A DNA stretch of 64,000 nt. Source: Lactobacillus kullabergensis. Lineage in GTDB: Bacteria > Bacillota > Bacilli > Lactobacillales > Lactobacillaceae. How positions within the stretch are numbered: position 1 is the first letter of the stretch; each line of letters begins with the position of its first letter. This document shows, in pieces, positions 42,301 through 51,890 of the stretch. The stretch covers positions 1,549,312 through 1,613,311 of the forward strand of contig NZ_KQ033871.1 of NCBI RefSeq assembly GCF_000967195.1, read 5' to 3'. The translations under genes and the position numbers were made by a program. The notes under the pieces were generated by a model. The model worked only from the letters and a program-made list of their open reading frames with translations. It did no database searches and was not told where the DNA came from.

Positions 42301-45300
42301 AAATGCCAAAAAGGGTGCAAAAGATAAGTTAGCTAGCCAGGCTAATGAGCAAATTTCTAAGTTTCCTTCACAGACAGAAAAAATAAATGCAGCAAAAGAT
42401 AAGGCAATAAGCACTGTTGATGCTCCGGAAACAAACGCTACCAATATCGATCAGGTTGTTAATGACGGTATTAATGCCATTAATCAAGCAGGAAAAGATT
42501 ACCGAGATAATGTAAAAACTGATATTAACCAGGCAATTACAAAAGTCGAAAATGCTATTGACGCAGTCTCAAAGGATGAGAATGTTAAATCACCGGTAGA
42601 CGAGTTAATTAACGGTATAAAAGATAAGCTCAAGCAGCCAAAAGAAATTGTTGCTCCTGACGGTGATCTTGATCAAGACGATAATGAAGCGGCTATTAAT
42701 AACCATCAAAAAGAAGCCAAAGCTCTACTCCCAAGTGTGCAAGATACTATTGATGCAATTGCAGCATTAGAAGCTGCTGCTAAAAAGCAAATAGCACAGT
42801 ATGGTGATGATCGACCTGAAATTCAAGATGCTTTAACTCAAGCTATCAAAGATATTATTAACAGCAATAATCCTAAAGATAATCTTAACAATGGTATTGA
42901 TAAGATTAATGGCACACATACGGATAAAGTAAAAGACCAAGTAGCAAAAGATATTAAGGAGACAGCTGCTCAGGCTAAAGAACGGATTCAAAATTCTGAT
43001 TTAACAGCGGATGAACAAAAACAATATCTTGATGAAATAGAGCAAGTGGTTGCTGATACGACAACTACAACTGGTGATACCAGTAAATCTATTTACGGCA
43101 CTGATGATGACGAAATTATCAATAAGAGAAAAGCTGCTGCTGAAAGTTTAATCAATAAAGCTGCTGCTAAAGCTGAAATTGCCGACTATACTAAGGGCTA
43201 CGAGAATGTCCTTGGTCAAGTTGGCCAAGCCGAAACCGCCATGACAGATGCCTTAGCGGCAATTGATAAAATTGAAGATAATGCTGCAAGTAGTCAAAAT
43301 ATTGTCCAAGAAGAAAAAACAGCTAAAGAAAATATCTTAAACGCATTTAAAGAAAATGCTAAAGCACAAGTTAAACAAGATGCAGATATTGCTAAGAGCA
43401 ATTTAGGAGTAACTAAAGAAACTAATATTGATGATGCAGTCACCAATGCCGGTAACACGATTGACAGTCACAATTCTGCTACTGATATTAAACAGGACAT
43501 TATTGATGGTAAAAAGAATGTTTTAAATTCCTATAAGGCTGCTGCTAAAAAGCAAATTGAGCAAGATGCAACTAAAGCTAAAAACAATTTAGGAGTTGAG
43601 CAAGAGTCTAATATTGATAACGCGGTCACTAATGCTACCAACACGATTGCTAGCCATGACTCACTTACCGCTATTAACCAGGATATTATTGACGGTAAGC
43701 AGAACGTTTTGAGTGCTTATAAGGCTGCTGCTAAAAAGCAACTGGAAACAGTTAAACAAGACATTGTTAACAAAATTCAGAATAATCCTAATTTAACGGC
43801 CAAGAATAAAGACGATGCTGCCAATAAAGCCAGTGAATTGCTTACCGGAAGTCAAGGCTATAATAGCCGCATTGATAATGCCGAAACTATAGCTGATATT
43901 AATACAGCTACTAAAGAAGGCACTGCCGCATTAAACAATTTACTTGATAAGCAAAACTTAAGTGGTCGACGTAATCAAGCTATTGCAGCAATTCAGGATG
44001 CAAAAGACAAAGCCATTGCTACGATTACAAATAATAAAAATCTGAGTGACGAGGAAAAAACCAAATATCAAGAACTAATTAATACTGCAACTGCTGCAAG
44101 TGTTGCTAAAATCACTCAAGACGAAGATGAAAATGCAATTGAAACAGATCGAGACAATGCTATTAAAAATATTACTGGTTATCAAGAAAATGCTGCTAAT
44201 ACCGGCTCTAATAATTTAAATAAGCAGCGTCAAGATGCAATCAAGGAAGTTGAAGAAGCAGCTAATAACGCTTTAAGTACAATTGACGACTTTGACGATA
44301 CTGTTTTAAGTCCAGAAGATAAACAACATTATCAAGAAACTATTAATAAAGACTTAGCTAACGCCAAAGCAGCAATTAATGCAGCTAAAGACAATGATGG
44401 TGTTAATTCCGCTAGACAAGCTGGTAAAACCAGTATCAATGAGGATTTGGCGGCTAGTCAATTAATAGTCGCAAAATCTCAGGCAAATATAGCGTTGCAA
44501 GATGAGAAGAAAAAAGACTTAGATACTATTAATCAGGCTTTTACCGATAATAAAATTAATAGCGAGCAAAAAGACGCACTAACAGACAAAATTAATGGCT
44601 TCTATGAAACGGCAACCAGCAAAGTATACAACGACTTGACTGCTGAACAAGTGGCTAAAGATAGGGATAACGGCATTGCTGCTATGGCCAGCGTTGCTAG
44701 CAGTATTGCCAGTGAAGAAGCAAAATACTTAGAGCAACAAAAAGATGATGCTTTAACCAATAAAGATACTGGCTTAAATGCTCTAGCAGAGAAAATTCGG
44801 ACAAGTATCGAAAAAGATCCTAACCTTTCCGGCAAAGAAAAAGGTGATTACTATGACGAAATTAGTTCTGCTTTAACTTCAGCCAAAACTGATATTCAAA
44901 ATGCTCATTCTCAAGATGAAATTGCTACTGCAACAAACGCCGGTCGGGAAGCTTTAAATAAAATTCTTGCTAACGTTGTATTGCAATCAAGTAAAAGCGC
45001 TGCCCTTAAAGAATTGTTGAACACCTGCACCGATGTTTCTAATCAAATTACCAACTTACAAAATGTTAACAGCACTACTAAAGACGGATTAATTAAACAG
45101 TTAACTGATTACTATAATGATGCAGTTGCTAAAGTAAAGAATGTTCCTGCTGCTCAAGTCGATTCTGAAAAACAGCAAGGCATTGATAATATGAACACAG
45201 TTGTTAGGGATGCGCAAAGCCTTGATACCAATATTGATCATGCTAAGCAAGAAGTCGACAAGCAGGCTGATCAAGCAATTTCTACCATTAATCAATCTGC

Positions 45301-48300
45301 GATGTCTGACGCGGATAAAACTCAAACCATTGCAAAAATCAACGATGAAAGAACTAAAGCTAAGCAAAATATTGAATTGCAAAAAAATAATGATGCCGTA
45401 GACAAAGCCAAAAATGATGGTAAAGATGCTATTGGTCAGGTTGCAGCCACAGCTATGACAGCTGATTTGGAGAATGCTAAACATCACAGCGAAGAGGCTA
45501 TTAACCAAGCTGCTCAAGAAGCAATTAGCAGATTAAAATCTTCATATGACACTCTAAGCGCTGAAGAAAAAGAAGAAGCTAGTTCCCAATATAATCAGGC
45601 AATCTCTGATATTAATCAGGCTGTTGCGGATGCCAAGAGTAAATTACAAAATGGCAAGACAAAAGATGGTATTAATAAAATCACTACTGATACCATTAAT
45701 GCAATCAATAAAGCGGAAGCAAGTGGTAACTTAGCAATCACCAAAGCACAGGCCAGAAAAGCTATTAAAGATGTCGCAGACGAAATCAAAAACAACTTAA
45801 AAGATAAAAAGGATCAAGACAGTGTTGATTCTATTCTAGAGAATGCCGCTTCAGCCATTACTGCTGCTGAGGATAGTAGCACTGTTTTGAACATTAGAGA
45901 TTCTGCCATTAATCACATCAAAGGAATTAAGACTACAGCAGATTCTAATGATGCTGCCAAAATAAAAAATGCTAAAGACGAAGCAATTAAAGCATTGACA
46001 GCGGAACTAAACGGTCAAACTAATAATCCTGGTGCTCCGGGAATTTTAGCTCAAATTGATCAAATTACAGGCTTAAGTGCTGAAGAAAAAGCTCAGTATA
46101 CGAGTCAGGCAACTGCTGCCAAAAATAAAGCCGTCAGTCAGGTTAACGGTCAGCAAACAACAGACGACATTGCATCCGCTAAGACTACTGGTATTATCAA
46201 CATTGACAAAGCTTTAAGCGCTGCTCAATTACAAGCTGCTAAGAATAATGCTAATAAATATTTAGAAAATATTGCCAAAACAGCTGCAACTGATATCCAG
46301 AAGATCGAACAGTCAGCTCTAAGTGATACTGAGAAAGCCCAGCAAATTGACTTAATCAATTCAAATAAAGAGACAGCTATCCAAAATATTAACAAGGCGC
46401 AAAGTCCAGACGAGGTAGAAAAAGTCAAACAAGGCGCTGAAAATGCCATTACTGGCATTGTACAAAATGCTAAAGAAAACGCAGCTTTACTGCAGGAACA
46501 AAATGCCGCTTACAACTCACTGGTTGAGCAGGCTAAAAAGCTGAGCCAGCGCTTAAACGATGACCGTTTGCATAACAAAATTGATCAAAATCAATATGAT
46601 GACTTAAGTAAGGCTATTAGTGACGCTTTAAGTGCAGCTAAAGCCGAAATTTCTGCCGCCACTCATCTGGATAAAATCAATGATGCCAGAAGTAAAAGTG
46701 AGACTGCTCTTAACAACATTGGCAGTGATATTGATAAAGAAGAAGCCTTAACTAAAGCCCTAAACGATCTACAAACTGCTGCCATTAGCGCTAAGGCTAA
46801 AGCTGATAAAACTGAAGACAGCGCTGTCGCTGACAAAATGAAAGCCCAAATAGACCAAGAACAAAAGAAAGCTGCTGCTAATATTATTGCCGCTAGAAAT
46901 AATAAACAAAACACTATTACGCAAATTCAAACAGCGGCAAGTGAGGGCATTGCCACAATTAGCAAATTAGGTGATGACTTTGATAATAAAAATCAAATAG
47001 TTAAGGGTCTGAAAGAATATGCTGCAAGTGCCAAAACTGATATTGATGGTTTAGACTTAGCCGGTAATGATGTCGCTAGCGGATATAAAGATATTGAACG
47101 AGTTTTAAATAACTTTATTAGTTTAATTTATGCCGGTACAAGAGATAAGCTGTCGCAGTTAGAACAAGATGCCAAAACAAATATTGATCAGGCCAAGTTG
47201 CCTAGTCAACTTACTGCGGAAAAAAACAATCTGATTAACAAGTTTAAGGAATACCTTAAAAATAAAGGTGAAATTGCCAGTGTGGCAACTAACCTAGAGC
47301 AAGACCAAATTGAAGGACTGCAAAAGCAACTTGATGAAGCCGTCAATAGAACTATAGATAAGATTGCGGGTGTTAAACTTGATAATACTTACGAAAATGC
47401 ACTAGCACAAGCTCAAAATGCCCAACAAGGTAAAGCTCAACAGGATGAAATTCCTAATTTCGGTAAAAAAGAAATCGACCGTATTTTCCAAGTTGCGCAA
47501 GAAAAAGCCGAAATAGTCAAAGCTAAACAAGAGGCAATCTCTCAAGTCGAACAAGCTCAAAAAGAAGCAAATGATGCAATAGAAAAATCAGGTTTGTCGC
47601 CAGCAGACCAGCAAAAGCAGAAAGACCAAATAAAAACTATTGTTGAGCAAGCAAAAACTGACATTAATTCTGTTCAACAATCTGAAACAGAGGCTAAAGA
47701 CCAAATAAATGGCAAACGAGATCAAGCAGTTGACAAGTTTAGTGTTATTAAAGATCAAGCTGCCCTAGCTGGTCAAAAGACAAAAGCTGAAGGTATTCTA
47801 AAGGATAAACAAACTAAGGCCCATAATATAATTGATCAGTCTCAGTTAACTGTCGAGCAGAAGAAGGCAGCTAAAGCTGCAATTGATGATGCTTATCAAC
47901 AGAGTTTCCAAGATATAGAAAAGGCTACAGCAATTAGCGACATCCCAGATGAAGCAAACATTGGTCAAAATATTGATCGTCTGTTAACTAAACCTGAAAC
48001 CGGCACTGAACCAGAATGGTTTAATGATGAACAAAAAAATGCTTTTGCAGGTGCTAATGGTGTGACTGGCATCAAAAACGCCTACAAGACATTAAAAGAC
48101 AGATTAAAAGATAAACTGGCTCAAGAAGTGCTAGATCGTATTGATGAACAAATAAAAGCTATTGATGAAGCTCAAAATATCCAGACTGTCAGTGCTGCTT
48201 ATGATGAGGCTATGACTATTATCAATAAGGAAAATGCTAAAGCTGACATTGACGAAGAAGCTGATAAGGTTACTAAAGAAATTGACGTTAATAATAAATT

Positions 48301-50338
48301 ATCAACTGAATCAAAAGACAGGCTAAAAGAGCAAATTAAAAATGATAGCCAAAAGGCCAAGGATAAAATTGATGCAGTTAATGCTCCTAAAGGCGATACA
48401 ACTGACAAAAAGAACCAAATTGATAAAATCACAAAAACTGCCAAAGATGATATTAACAGCGCCGGTAATGCTGCCAAAAATGAATCCATTAGTTTACTTA
48501 AAGTAGAGGCAAATAACGATTTGGCTGATAAACACCAAAAAGCAGTTGCTGAACTAAAAGACAAATTTGGTGAAAATGCCGATACCACCAGCGTTGATCA
48601 AGCCTACCAGGAGCATTCACGCGTCAATGGTGATTCACCTGCAGATATTGCAGCTGATAAGATTGCAGCTGAAAAAGAAATAGCTAAAGGTGCCGTAATT
48701 GACACCGTCACTAACGCTAAAAACCAAGTTGATAAATTAAAACATCAGGATGGCAACGATTATACTGATACTGAAAAACAGGCAATAAAAGACCGCATTG
48801 ACCAAGAAGTAGCTAAAGCCAACTCGGATCAAACGGGCACTATTAGTCAAGCTCAAGATTCTACTGGAATAGAAACTGCCAGAAAGGATGCAGTTGACAG
48901 AATAAGCAGTATTATTGTAAGCGATAGTAAAGAACTTGATGATGTTTTAAACAACAATAGCGAAGTACAAGGAGAAAGACTGAAAGCTGCCTATGATTCT
49001 GCAGTTAAAGCTCTTACAGACAGGTTTAAGGATAAAGCAAACACTACTAGCGTTGATCAAGCATACGAAAATGCTAAAGATGCGCTCAATGATCCTGCCA
49101 ACGCGGATAATCTTGCTGCAACAGAATTAGCTGGTGAAAAGGCAATCGCTGCTGGGGCTCTAGCGGAGGCACAAAAAGCAGCTATAAGTGAAATTCAGTC
49201 CTCTAGCAATTACACTGAGCAGAAAAAGAAAGCTATTATTAACCAAATTGATACTGATATGAATACTGCTAAAGATGCTATTAATCAGCCTGAAGTTAAT
49301 GATAGTCAGACCATTACTAAACTCTGTGATGATGCAATTAATCAACTTTATCTCGATAGTACAGATTCTGATACAATTGACCATATTCTTGATAGTAACG
49401 ACAACAGTCAAGAAAATGATGATAACCATAGCAATAACATTAATACTAGTAGCAGCTCTGCCCCTGCTCCATTCAACCCTAACCCGGTTAATACTGTCGA
49501 CAAAGAAGAAAAAGAGGAGTCAAAACTTGATTTAAGTCACAGCGAAGAATTAGCTCTAATGCATAATGCATACCTATATGATGAAAATGGCAAGCGTGTA
49601 AATAAGGTTGTCCTTGGTGCCGGCTCAGTCATTACTTCGTACGGTACAAAAGTAATTAATGGGAAACACTATTACATTCTGGTTGATAGGGGCAATAAGA
49701 ACCAAGTCTACTATGTTGCTACTAGCAACGTAGTTTCAACAAGCCGAAAATTAAAACATAATGCTTATGTTTACAATAAACATGGCAAACGGATTAAGAA
49801 AGCTGGTATGTTAAGAAAAGGCAATAATATTAATACGTATGGCAGTGCAGTAACCATTCGAGGCAAGAAGTACTTTATTATTGCTCAAAACCGTTTTGTT
49901 AAAGCCGCAAATATTGCAGTCCAAAAAGCATCTGTTGCTACTGTTACCACAGCACCGATTACCGAAAAACCACAACCAGTAGTCGAAAAAGAAATTATGC
50001 ACAATTCATATTTGTATGATAAGCAAGGAAAACGTGCCAATAAGTTAGTAATTCTTGTTGGTTCAAGTGTAAATACCGCTAACAAGCAATTAATTAATGG
50101 CAGGTCATTCTACGAACTGGAAGATGGTCTATTCGTTTCGGCTGCTAATATCGATTCCAAAAAGATCAAATTAAAGCATAACGCTTATATTTATAGTCAA
50201 CATGGCAATCGAATTAGTAAAAAAGGTTTGAAGAAAGGTAAAGCAGTTAAAACCTATGGCGATCCTGTCAAAATAAACAACAAGCAATACTATATTATTG
50301 CTAAAAATAAGTTTGTTAAAAAAGCTAATTTTAAATAA
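39398..50338 (+). CDS. Giant YSIRK/SLAP surface protein with helical repeat stalk
   Basis: A 3,646-residue exported protein. Residues 1-51 are a long YSIRK-type signal (FSIRKLSIGAASVLLGFTYL), cleaved after V-S-A. Residues about 55-190 are a disordered Thr/Asn/Gln linker. Residues about 195-630 are beta-rich, with N-W-K-D-F-I-N-A-L and recurring short strands, as in pectate-lyase-like adhesive domains. Residues about 874-3,340 are Ala/Asp/Lys-rich helical repeats of DUF1542 or related type. Residues about 3,385-3,646 are four SLAP modules. There is no LPxTG motif, so attachment is probably non-covalent. The ATG at 39398 has GAAAGGA seven bases upstream; an earlier in-frame ATG lacks one. Adhesin function is inferred. 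Confidence 0.92.
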   Translation: MLGKNNNNERVKKMAMQAKQDHFSIRKLSIGAASVLLGFTYLGLSSKTVSADTVIPPQQISKKSKVTAKIDAQATPTPTPRDDAAQNSTTATNNITKTTKPESEPNLGTFSGLSSFLRENSSNNEQSNAKVKTDGEDTNAVKDDKQNSVTGNMQNDNAQKSQDEMVDSTVVNISDSVQPEQKQDSLTAKITNRDLRDVGEKRRSVGNWKDFINALADSNVSEIDITNNISADKETGHNRYTLQGRNLLIKSAGNAKYTLDFKSNHPTLSSNSSLDITYENLILKSTDYYGVINASNMNRGQTAKITFRNIDFYGSQLTYTKNNTDIIFEGKIHAETVKIPSNIGGWFDGNNQQLLEFTNSNNSITFKAGCHFDGSTFGGTLIEMRGEGNSLNVEQGAVVNLTPLKTYDGSNGANNSEHGNPVSAIFISDDAQVTVHGQVNINIGQSEGINYVGRQNNGQARAIYLDNAKSKVNISKNGAITVNTNGNISTKNKQNLIYIGGDFAINSGGALKITGQNMGNYTGSLVQIDGTANVQNGGFEIQLVGDAGTGAIKLVDVANTGQLIVNNPTSLVLDAHLNNNDRTSIIGDNKITVTNVRQYLNLGELLNGSALGSNLVLPPFHVLQVEKTAKTVAVNKLEVLNGQRIFDLEKVKKDSPQLSAILKALENFQKLLQNYNHQSYDQLFRAIVEAAFSNKDNPGYNNIRFTPANQSGFLDIDPEDVTVTSQEDGSKLVKGHVLYYDLAKDGPDSDGFFKNILPGGTEAYVLARFKDSGVYRNGQAVIDSTIANPYAETVDTYRGEANDLAALPTKFAAKVAPDGTFTITIPAEITTRMAKDATIQLTPHANFIEYSPLDIASGDRPTIVSLGIKPFSAIQQEAAQAIIAAINAAKTNKPSSLTADQEKALTDALNEAAKYAANSRDSNYDSGKSVYGVQPSKTAISEVNNRKNTVLDLVEKAIQTAQSQAEYENAKKGAKDKLASQANEQISKFPSQTEKINAAKDKAISTVDAPETNATNIDQVVNDGINAINQAGKDYRDNVKTDINQAITKVENAIDAVSKDENVKSPVDELINGIKDKLKQPKEIVAPDGDLDQDDNEAAINNHQKEAKALLPSVQDTIDAIAALEAAAKKQIAQYGDDRPEIQDALTQAIKDIINSNNPKDNLNNGIDKINGTHTDKVKDQVAKDIKETAAQAKERIQNSDLTADEQKQYLDEIEQVVADTTTTTGDTSKSIYGTDDDEIINKRKAAAESLINKAAAKAEIADYTKGYENVLGQVGQAETAMTDALAAIDKIEDNAASSQNIVQEEKTAKENILNAFKENAKAQVKQDADIAKSNLGVTKETNIDDAVTNAGNTIDSHNSATDIKQDIIDGKKNVLNSYKAAAKKQIEQDATKAKNNLGVEQESNIDNAVTNATNTIASHDSLTAINQDIIDGKQNVLSAYKAAAKKQLETVKQDIVNKIQNNPNLTAKNKDDAANKASELLTGSQGYNSRIDNAETIADINTATKEGTAALNNLLDKQNLSGRRNQAIAAIQDAKDKAIATITNNKNLSDEEKTKYQELINTATAASVAKITQDEDENAIETDRDNAIKNITGYQENAANTGSNNLNKQRQDAIKEVEEAANNALSTIDDFDDTVLSPEDKQHYQETINKDLANAKAAINAAKDNDGVNSARQAGKTSINEDLAASQLIVAKSQANIALQDEKKKDLDTINQAFTDNKINSEQKDALTDKINGFYETATSKVYNDLTAEQVAKDRDNGIAAMASVASSIASEEAKYLEQQKDDALTNKDTGLNALAEKIRTSIEKDPNLSGKEKGDYYDEISSALTSAKTDIQNAHSQDEIATATNAGREALNKILANVVLQSSKSAALKELLNTCTDVSNQITNLQNVNSTTKDGLIKQLTDYYNDAVAKVKNVPAAQVDSEKQQGIDNMNTVVRDAQSLDTNIDHAKQEVDKQADQAISTINQSAMSDADKTQTIAKINDERTKAKQNIELQKNNDAVDKAKNDGKDAIGQVAATAMTADLENAKHHSEEAINQAAQEAISRLKSSYDTLSAEEKEEASSQYNQAISDINQAVADAKSKLQNGKTKDGINKITTDTINAINKAEASGNLAITKAQARKAIKDVADEIKNNLKDKKDQDSVDSILENAASAITAAEDSSTVLNIRDSAINHIKGIKTTADSNDAAKIKNAKDEAIKALTAELNGQTNNPGAPGILAQIDQITGLSAEEKAQYTSQATAAKNKAVSQVNGQQTTDDIASAKTTGIINIDKALSAAQLQAAKNNANKYLENIAKTAATDIQKIEQSALSDTEKAQQIDLINSNKETAIQNINKAQSPDEVEKVKQGAENAITGIVQNAKENAALLQEQNAAYNSLVEQAKKLSQRLNDDRLHNKIDQNQYDDLSKAISDALSAAKAEISAATHLDKINDARSKSETALNNIGSDIDKEEALTKALNDLQTAAISAKAKADKTEDSAVADKMKAQIDQEQKKAAANIIAARNNKQNTITQIQTAASEGIATISKLGDDFDNKNQIVKGLKEYAASAKTDIDGLDLAGNDVASGYKDIERVLNNFISLIYAGTRDKLSQLEQDAKTNIDQAKLPSQLTAEKNNLINKFKEYLKNKGEIASVATNLEQDQIEGLQKQLDEAVNRTIDKIAGVKLDNTYENALAQAQNAQQGKAQQDEIPNFGKKEIDRIFQVAQEKAEIVKAKQEAISQVEQAQKEANDAIEKSGLSPADQQKQKDQIKTIVEQAKTDINSVQQSETEAKDQINGKRDQAVDKFSVIKDQAALAGQKTKAEGILKDKQTKAHNIIDQSQLTVEQKKAAKAAIDDAYQQSFQDIEKATAISDIPDEANIGQNIDRLLTKPETGTEPEWFNDEQKNAFAGANGVTGIKNAYKTLKDRLKDKLAQEVLDRIDEQIKAIDEAQNIQTVSAAYDEAMTIINKENAKADIDEEADKVTKEIDVNNKLSTESKDRLKEQIKNDSQKAKDKIDAVNAPKGDTTDKKNQIDKITKTAKDDINSAGNAAKNESISLLKVEANNDLADKHQKAVAELKDKFGENADTTSVDQAYQEHSRVNGDSPADIAADKIAAEKEIAKGAVIDTVTNAKNQVDKLKHQDGNDYTDTEKQAIKDRIDQEVAKANSDQTGTISQAQDSTGIETARKDAVDRISSIIVSDSKELDDVLNNNSEVQGERLKAAYDSAVKALTDRFKDKANTTSVDQAYENAKDALNDPANADNLAATELAGEKAIAAGALAEAQKAAISEIQSSSNYTEQKKKAIINQIDTDMNTAKDAINQPEVNDSQTITKLCDDAINQLYLDSTDSDTIDHILDSNDNSQENDDNHSNNINTSSSSAPAPFNPNPVNTVDKEEKEESKLDLSHSEELALMHNAYLYDENGKRVNKVVLGAGSVITSYGTKVINGKHYYILVDRGNKNQVYYVATSNVVSTSRKLKHNAYVYNKHGKRIKKAGMLRKGNNINTYGSAVTIRGKKYFIIAQNRFVKAANIAVQKASVATVTTAPITEKPQPVVEKEIMHNSYLYDKQGKRANKLVILVGSSVNTANKQLINGRSFYELEDGLFVSAANIDSKKIKLKHNAYIYSQHGNRISKKGLKKGKAVKTYGDPVKINNKQYYIIAKNKFVKKANFK
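43391..43762 (+). repeat. Tandem near-identical 186-bp repeat units inside the giant gene
   Basis: Two adjacent 62-codon units (43391-43576 and 43577-43762) encode A-K-S-N-L-G-V and A-K-N-N-L-G-V starts, both followed by D-I-I-D-G-K and S/A-Y-K-A-A-A-K-K-Q. They are the most similar neighbouring units of the stalk and could recombine to change its length. Confidence 0.75.
49556..50335 (+). other. Four SLAP cell-wall-binding modules at the C-terminus of the giant protein
   Basis: Modules start near 49556 (LMHNAYLYDENGKR), 49747 (LKHNAYVYNKHGKR), 49991 (IMHNSYLYDKQGKR) and 50164 (LKHNAYIYSQHGNR). They alternate in type: 1 resembles 3, and 2 resembles 4, so a two-module unit was probably duplicated. 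They are related to the modules of the protein at 37349. Confidence 0.85.
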
Positions 50339-50351
50339 TTAATTTTACATC

Positions 50352-50390
50352 AATAGCTCCAGAAGTTTAAAACTCTGGAGCTATTTTTTT
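50352..50390 (+). terminator. Terminator of the giant surface protein gene
   Basis: AATAGCTCCAGA (50352-50363) pairs with TCTGGAGCTATT (50374-50385), followed by a T run. Confidence 0.9.
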
Positions 50391-50405
50391 AGTTATACTG
50401 TAAAT

Positions 50406-50438
50406 AAAATGAGCTGGAAAAATCTTCCAGCTCATTTT
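50406..50438 (-). terminator. Terminator of glmU
   Basis: AAAATGAGCTGGAA (50406-50419) pairs with TTCCAGCTCATTTT (50425-50438), six bases after glmU. glmU therefore ends its own transcript and no longer runs into prs. Confidence 0.85.
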
Positions 50439-50443
50439 TAATC

Positions 50444-51829
50444 TTATTTCCAATTCGGATCATCAGACAAAGGCAATTTATGCCAGTAATCAGGTTTATT
50501 TACCTGACGACCGCGAGCAATCGCCATATCATATTTGGCCACATCTTTGGTAATTGTTGAGTCTGCTGCCACAAAGGCATGGTCAGCAATATTAACTGGT
50601 GCAACTAAAGTAGCACCTGAGCCAATGAACGCACGATCACCCACGTTAGTATGATCTTTTTTCACGCCGTCATAATTAGCGAAAATAGTGCCACAGCCAA
50701 CATTAACATCTTTACCCAAAGTAGCATCCCCGATATAAGTCAAATGACCTACTTTAGAATTTTCACCAATTTCAGCATTTTTAATTTCTACAAAGTTTCC
50801 GATATGGACACCCTTTCTTAGGATTGCTTTAGGGCGCAAATGAGAATTAGGGCCAACATCTGAAAATTCATCCATCTCAGCTTGTTCAACTGTTGAAGAA
50901 GTTACAGTAACATTGTTACCAACTTTGGAATCAATAATCCTGGAGCCAGAAGTTATTAAACAGTCGTTCCCAATTTCAGTATTGCCCTTAATCACGACAT
51001 TGCCTTCAATCTGCGTATCACAGCCAATTTTAACATTCGCATCAATATAAGCCGTATCAGGATCAATGAAAGTTACACCATTTGCCATATGCATTTTATT
51101 AATCCTTTTTTGCATAATTTTGGTAGCTTGAGTCAAAGCTGATCGATCGTTAACTCCCAGGCTCTCGCTGAAATCTGGCATTTTGTATGCACCAATTCTT
51201 TGACCTTCATTACGCAAAATTTCTAGCACATCAGTTAAATAATATTCTCCTTGAGCATTTTGATTATCGACCTTTTTTAAGGCACTAAATAACAATTGAT
51301 TGTCAAAGCAAAAAACACCGGTATTAATTTCGTTGATTTTTAATTCATCTGCTGTGGCGTCTTTTTGTTCAACAATCCTTAAAACATTATCTTGATCGTC
51401 TCGAATAATGCGACCGTAGCCATAAGGATTAGGAGCTTGAGCGGTCAAAACGGTAGCCGCATTGCCTTTGCTTTGATGGTAATTAAATAATTTTTGAAAA
51501 GTTTGGCTTGTAAATAATGGCGTATCACCTGTAATTACCAAAGTAGCACCTTTTTCTGCTGCTAACTCATCTGCAGCAGTTAAAACTGCATCGCCCGTAC
51601 CAAGTTGCTTTTTTTGTAAAACAAACTCAGACTTAGCGGCAAGCACTTTTTTAACTTCTTCTGCACCATTACCCACAATTGTAACTATTTTATCTGGTTT
51701 TATTGCTTGCGCTGCTTCAACAACATATTCGACCATTGACTTGCCGCATACTTGGTGTAAGACCTTGTACAACTTTGATTTCATGCGGGTTCCTTTGCCC
51801 GCTGCCAGAACAATTACAAACTTTTTCAT
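50444..51829 (-). CDS. glmU: Bifunctional GlcN-1-P acetyltransferase / GlcNAc-1-P uridyltransferase
   Basis: Makes UDP-GlcNAc for peptidoglycan and wall polymers. The 461-residue length is normal. Residues 1-230 are the uridyltransferase ([37 protein letters not shown]). Residues about 250-450 are the left-handed beta-helix acetyltransferase with hexapeptide repeats ([38 protein letters not shown]). It is 61 bases downstream of purR on the same strand, the usual order. In related genomes prs follows; here a terminator and 30 kb of other genes intervene. Confidence 0.97.
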   Translation of the reverse strand: MKKFVIVLAAGKGTRMKSKLYKVLHQVCGKSMVEYVVEAAQAIKPDKIVTIVGNGAEEVKKVLAAKSEFVLQKKQLGTGDAVLTAADELAAEKGATLVITGDTPLFTSQTFQKLFNYHQSKGNAATVLTAQAPNPYGYGRIIRDDQDNVLRIVEQKDATADELKINEINTGVFCFDNQLLFSALKKVDNQNAQGEYYLTDVLEILRNEGQRIGAYKMPDFSESLGVNDRSALTQATKIMQKRINKMHMANGVTFIDPDTAYIDANVKIGCDTQIEGNVVIKGNTEIGNDCLITSGSRIIDSKVGNNVTVTSSTVEQAEMDEFSDVGPNSHLRPKAILRKGVHIGNFVEIKNAEIGENSKVGHLTYIGDATLGKDVNVGCGTIFANYDGVKKDHTNVGDRAFIGSGATLVAPVNIADHAFVAADSTITKDVAKYDMAIARGRQVNKPDYWHKLPLSDDPNWK

Positions 51830-51890
51830 TAATTTTAGCCTCTTTTATTTTCCTAGATTATTATTATATTTTAGTATATCATCTTATAAA

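Noticed and set aside
45101-45517. Antisense frames of 60-140 codons inside the giant surface gene
   Set aside because: They mirror the repetitive Ala/Asp/Lys coding of the plus strand, give biased Leu/Ser/Ile proteins and lack start signals.
49440-50338. LPxTG sortase signal in the giant protein
   Set aside because: The C-terminus ends in SLAP modules (KKANFK) without LPxTG, membrane helix or charged tail.
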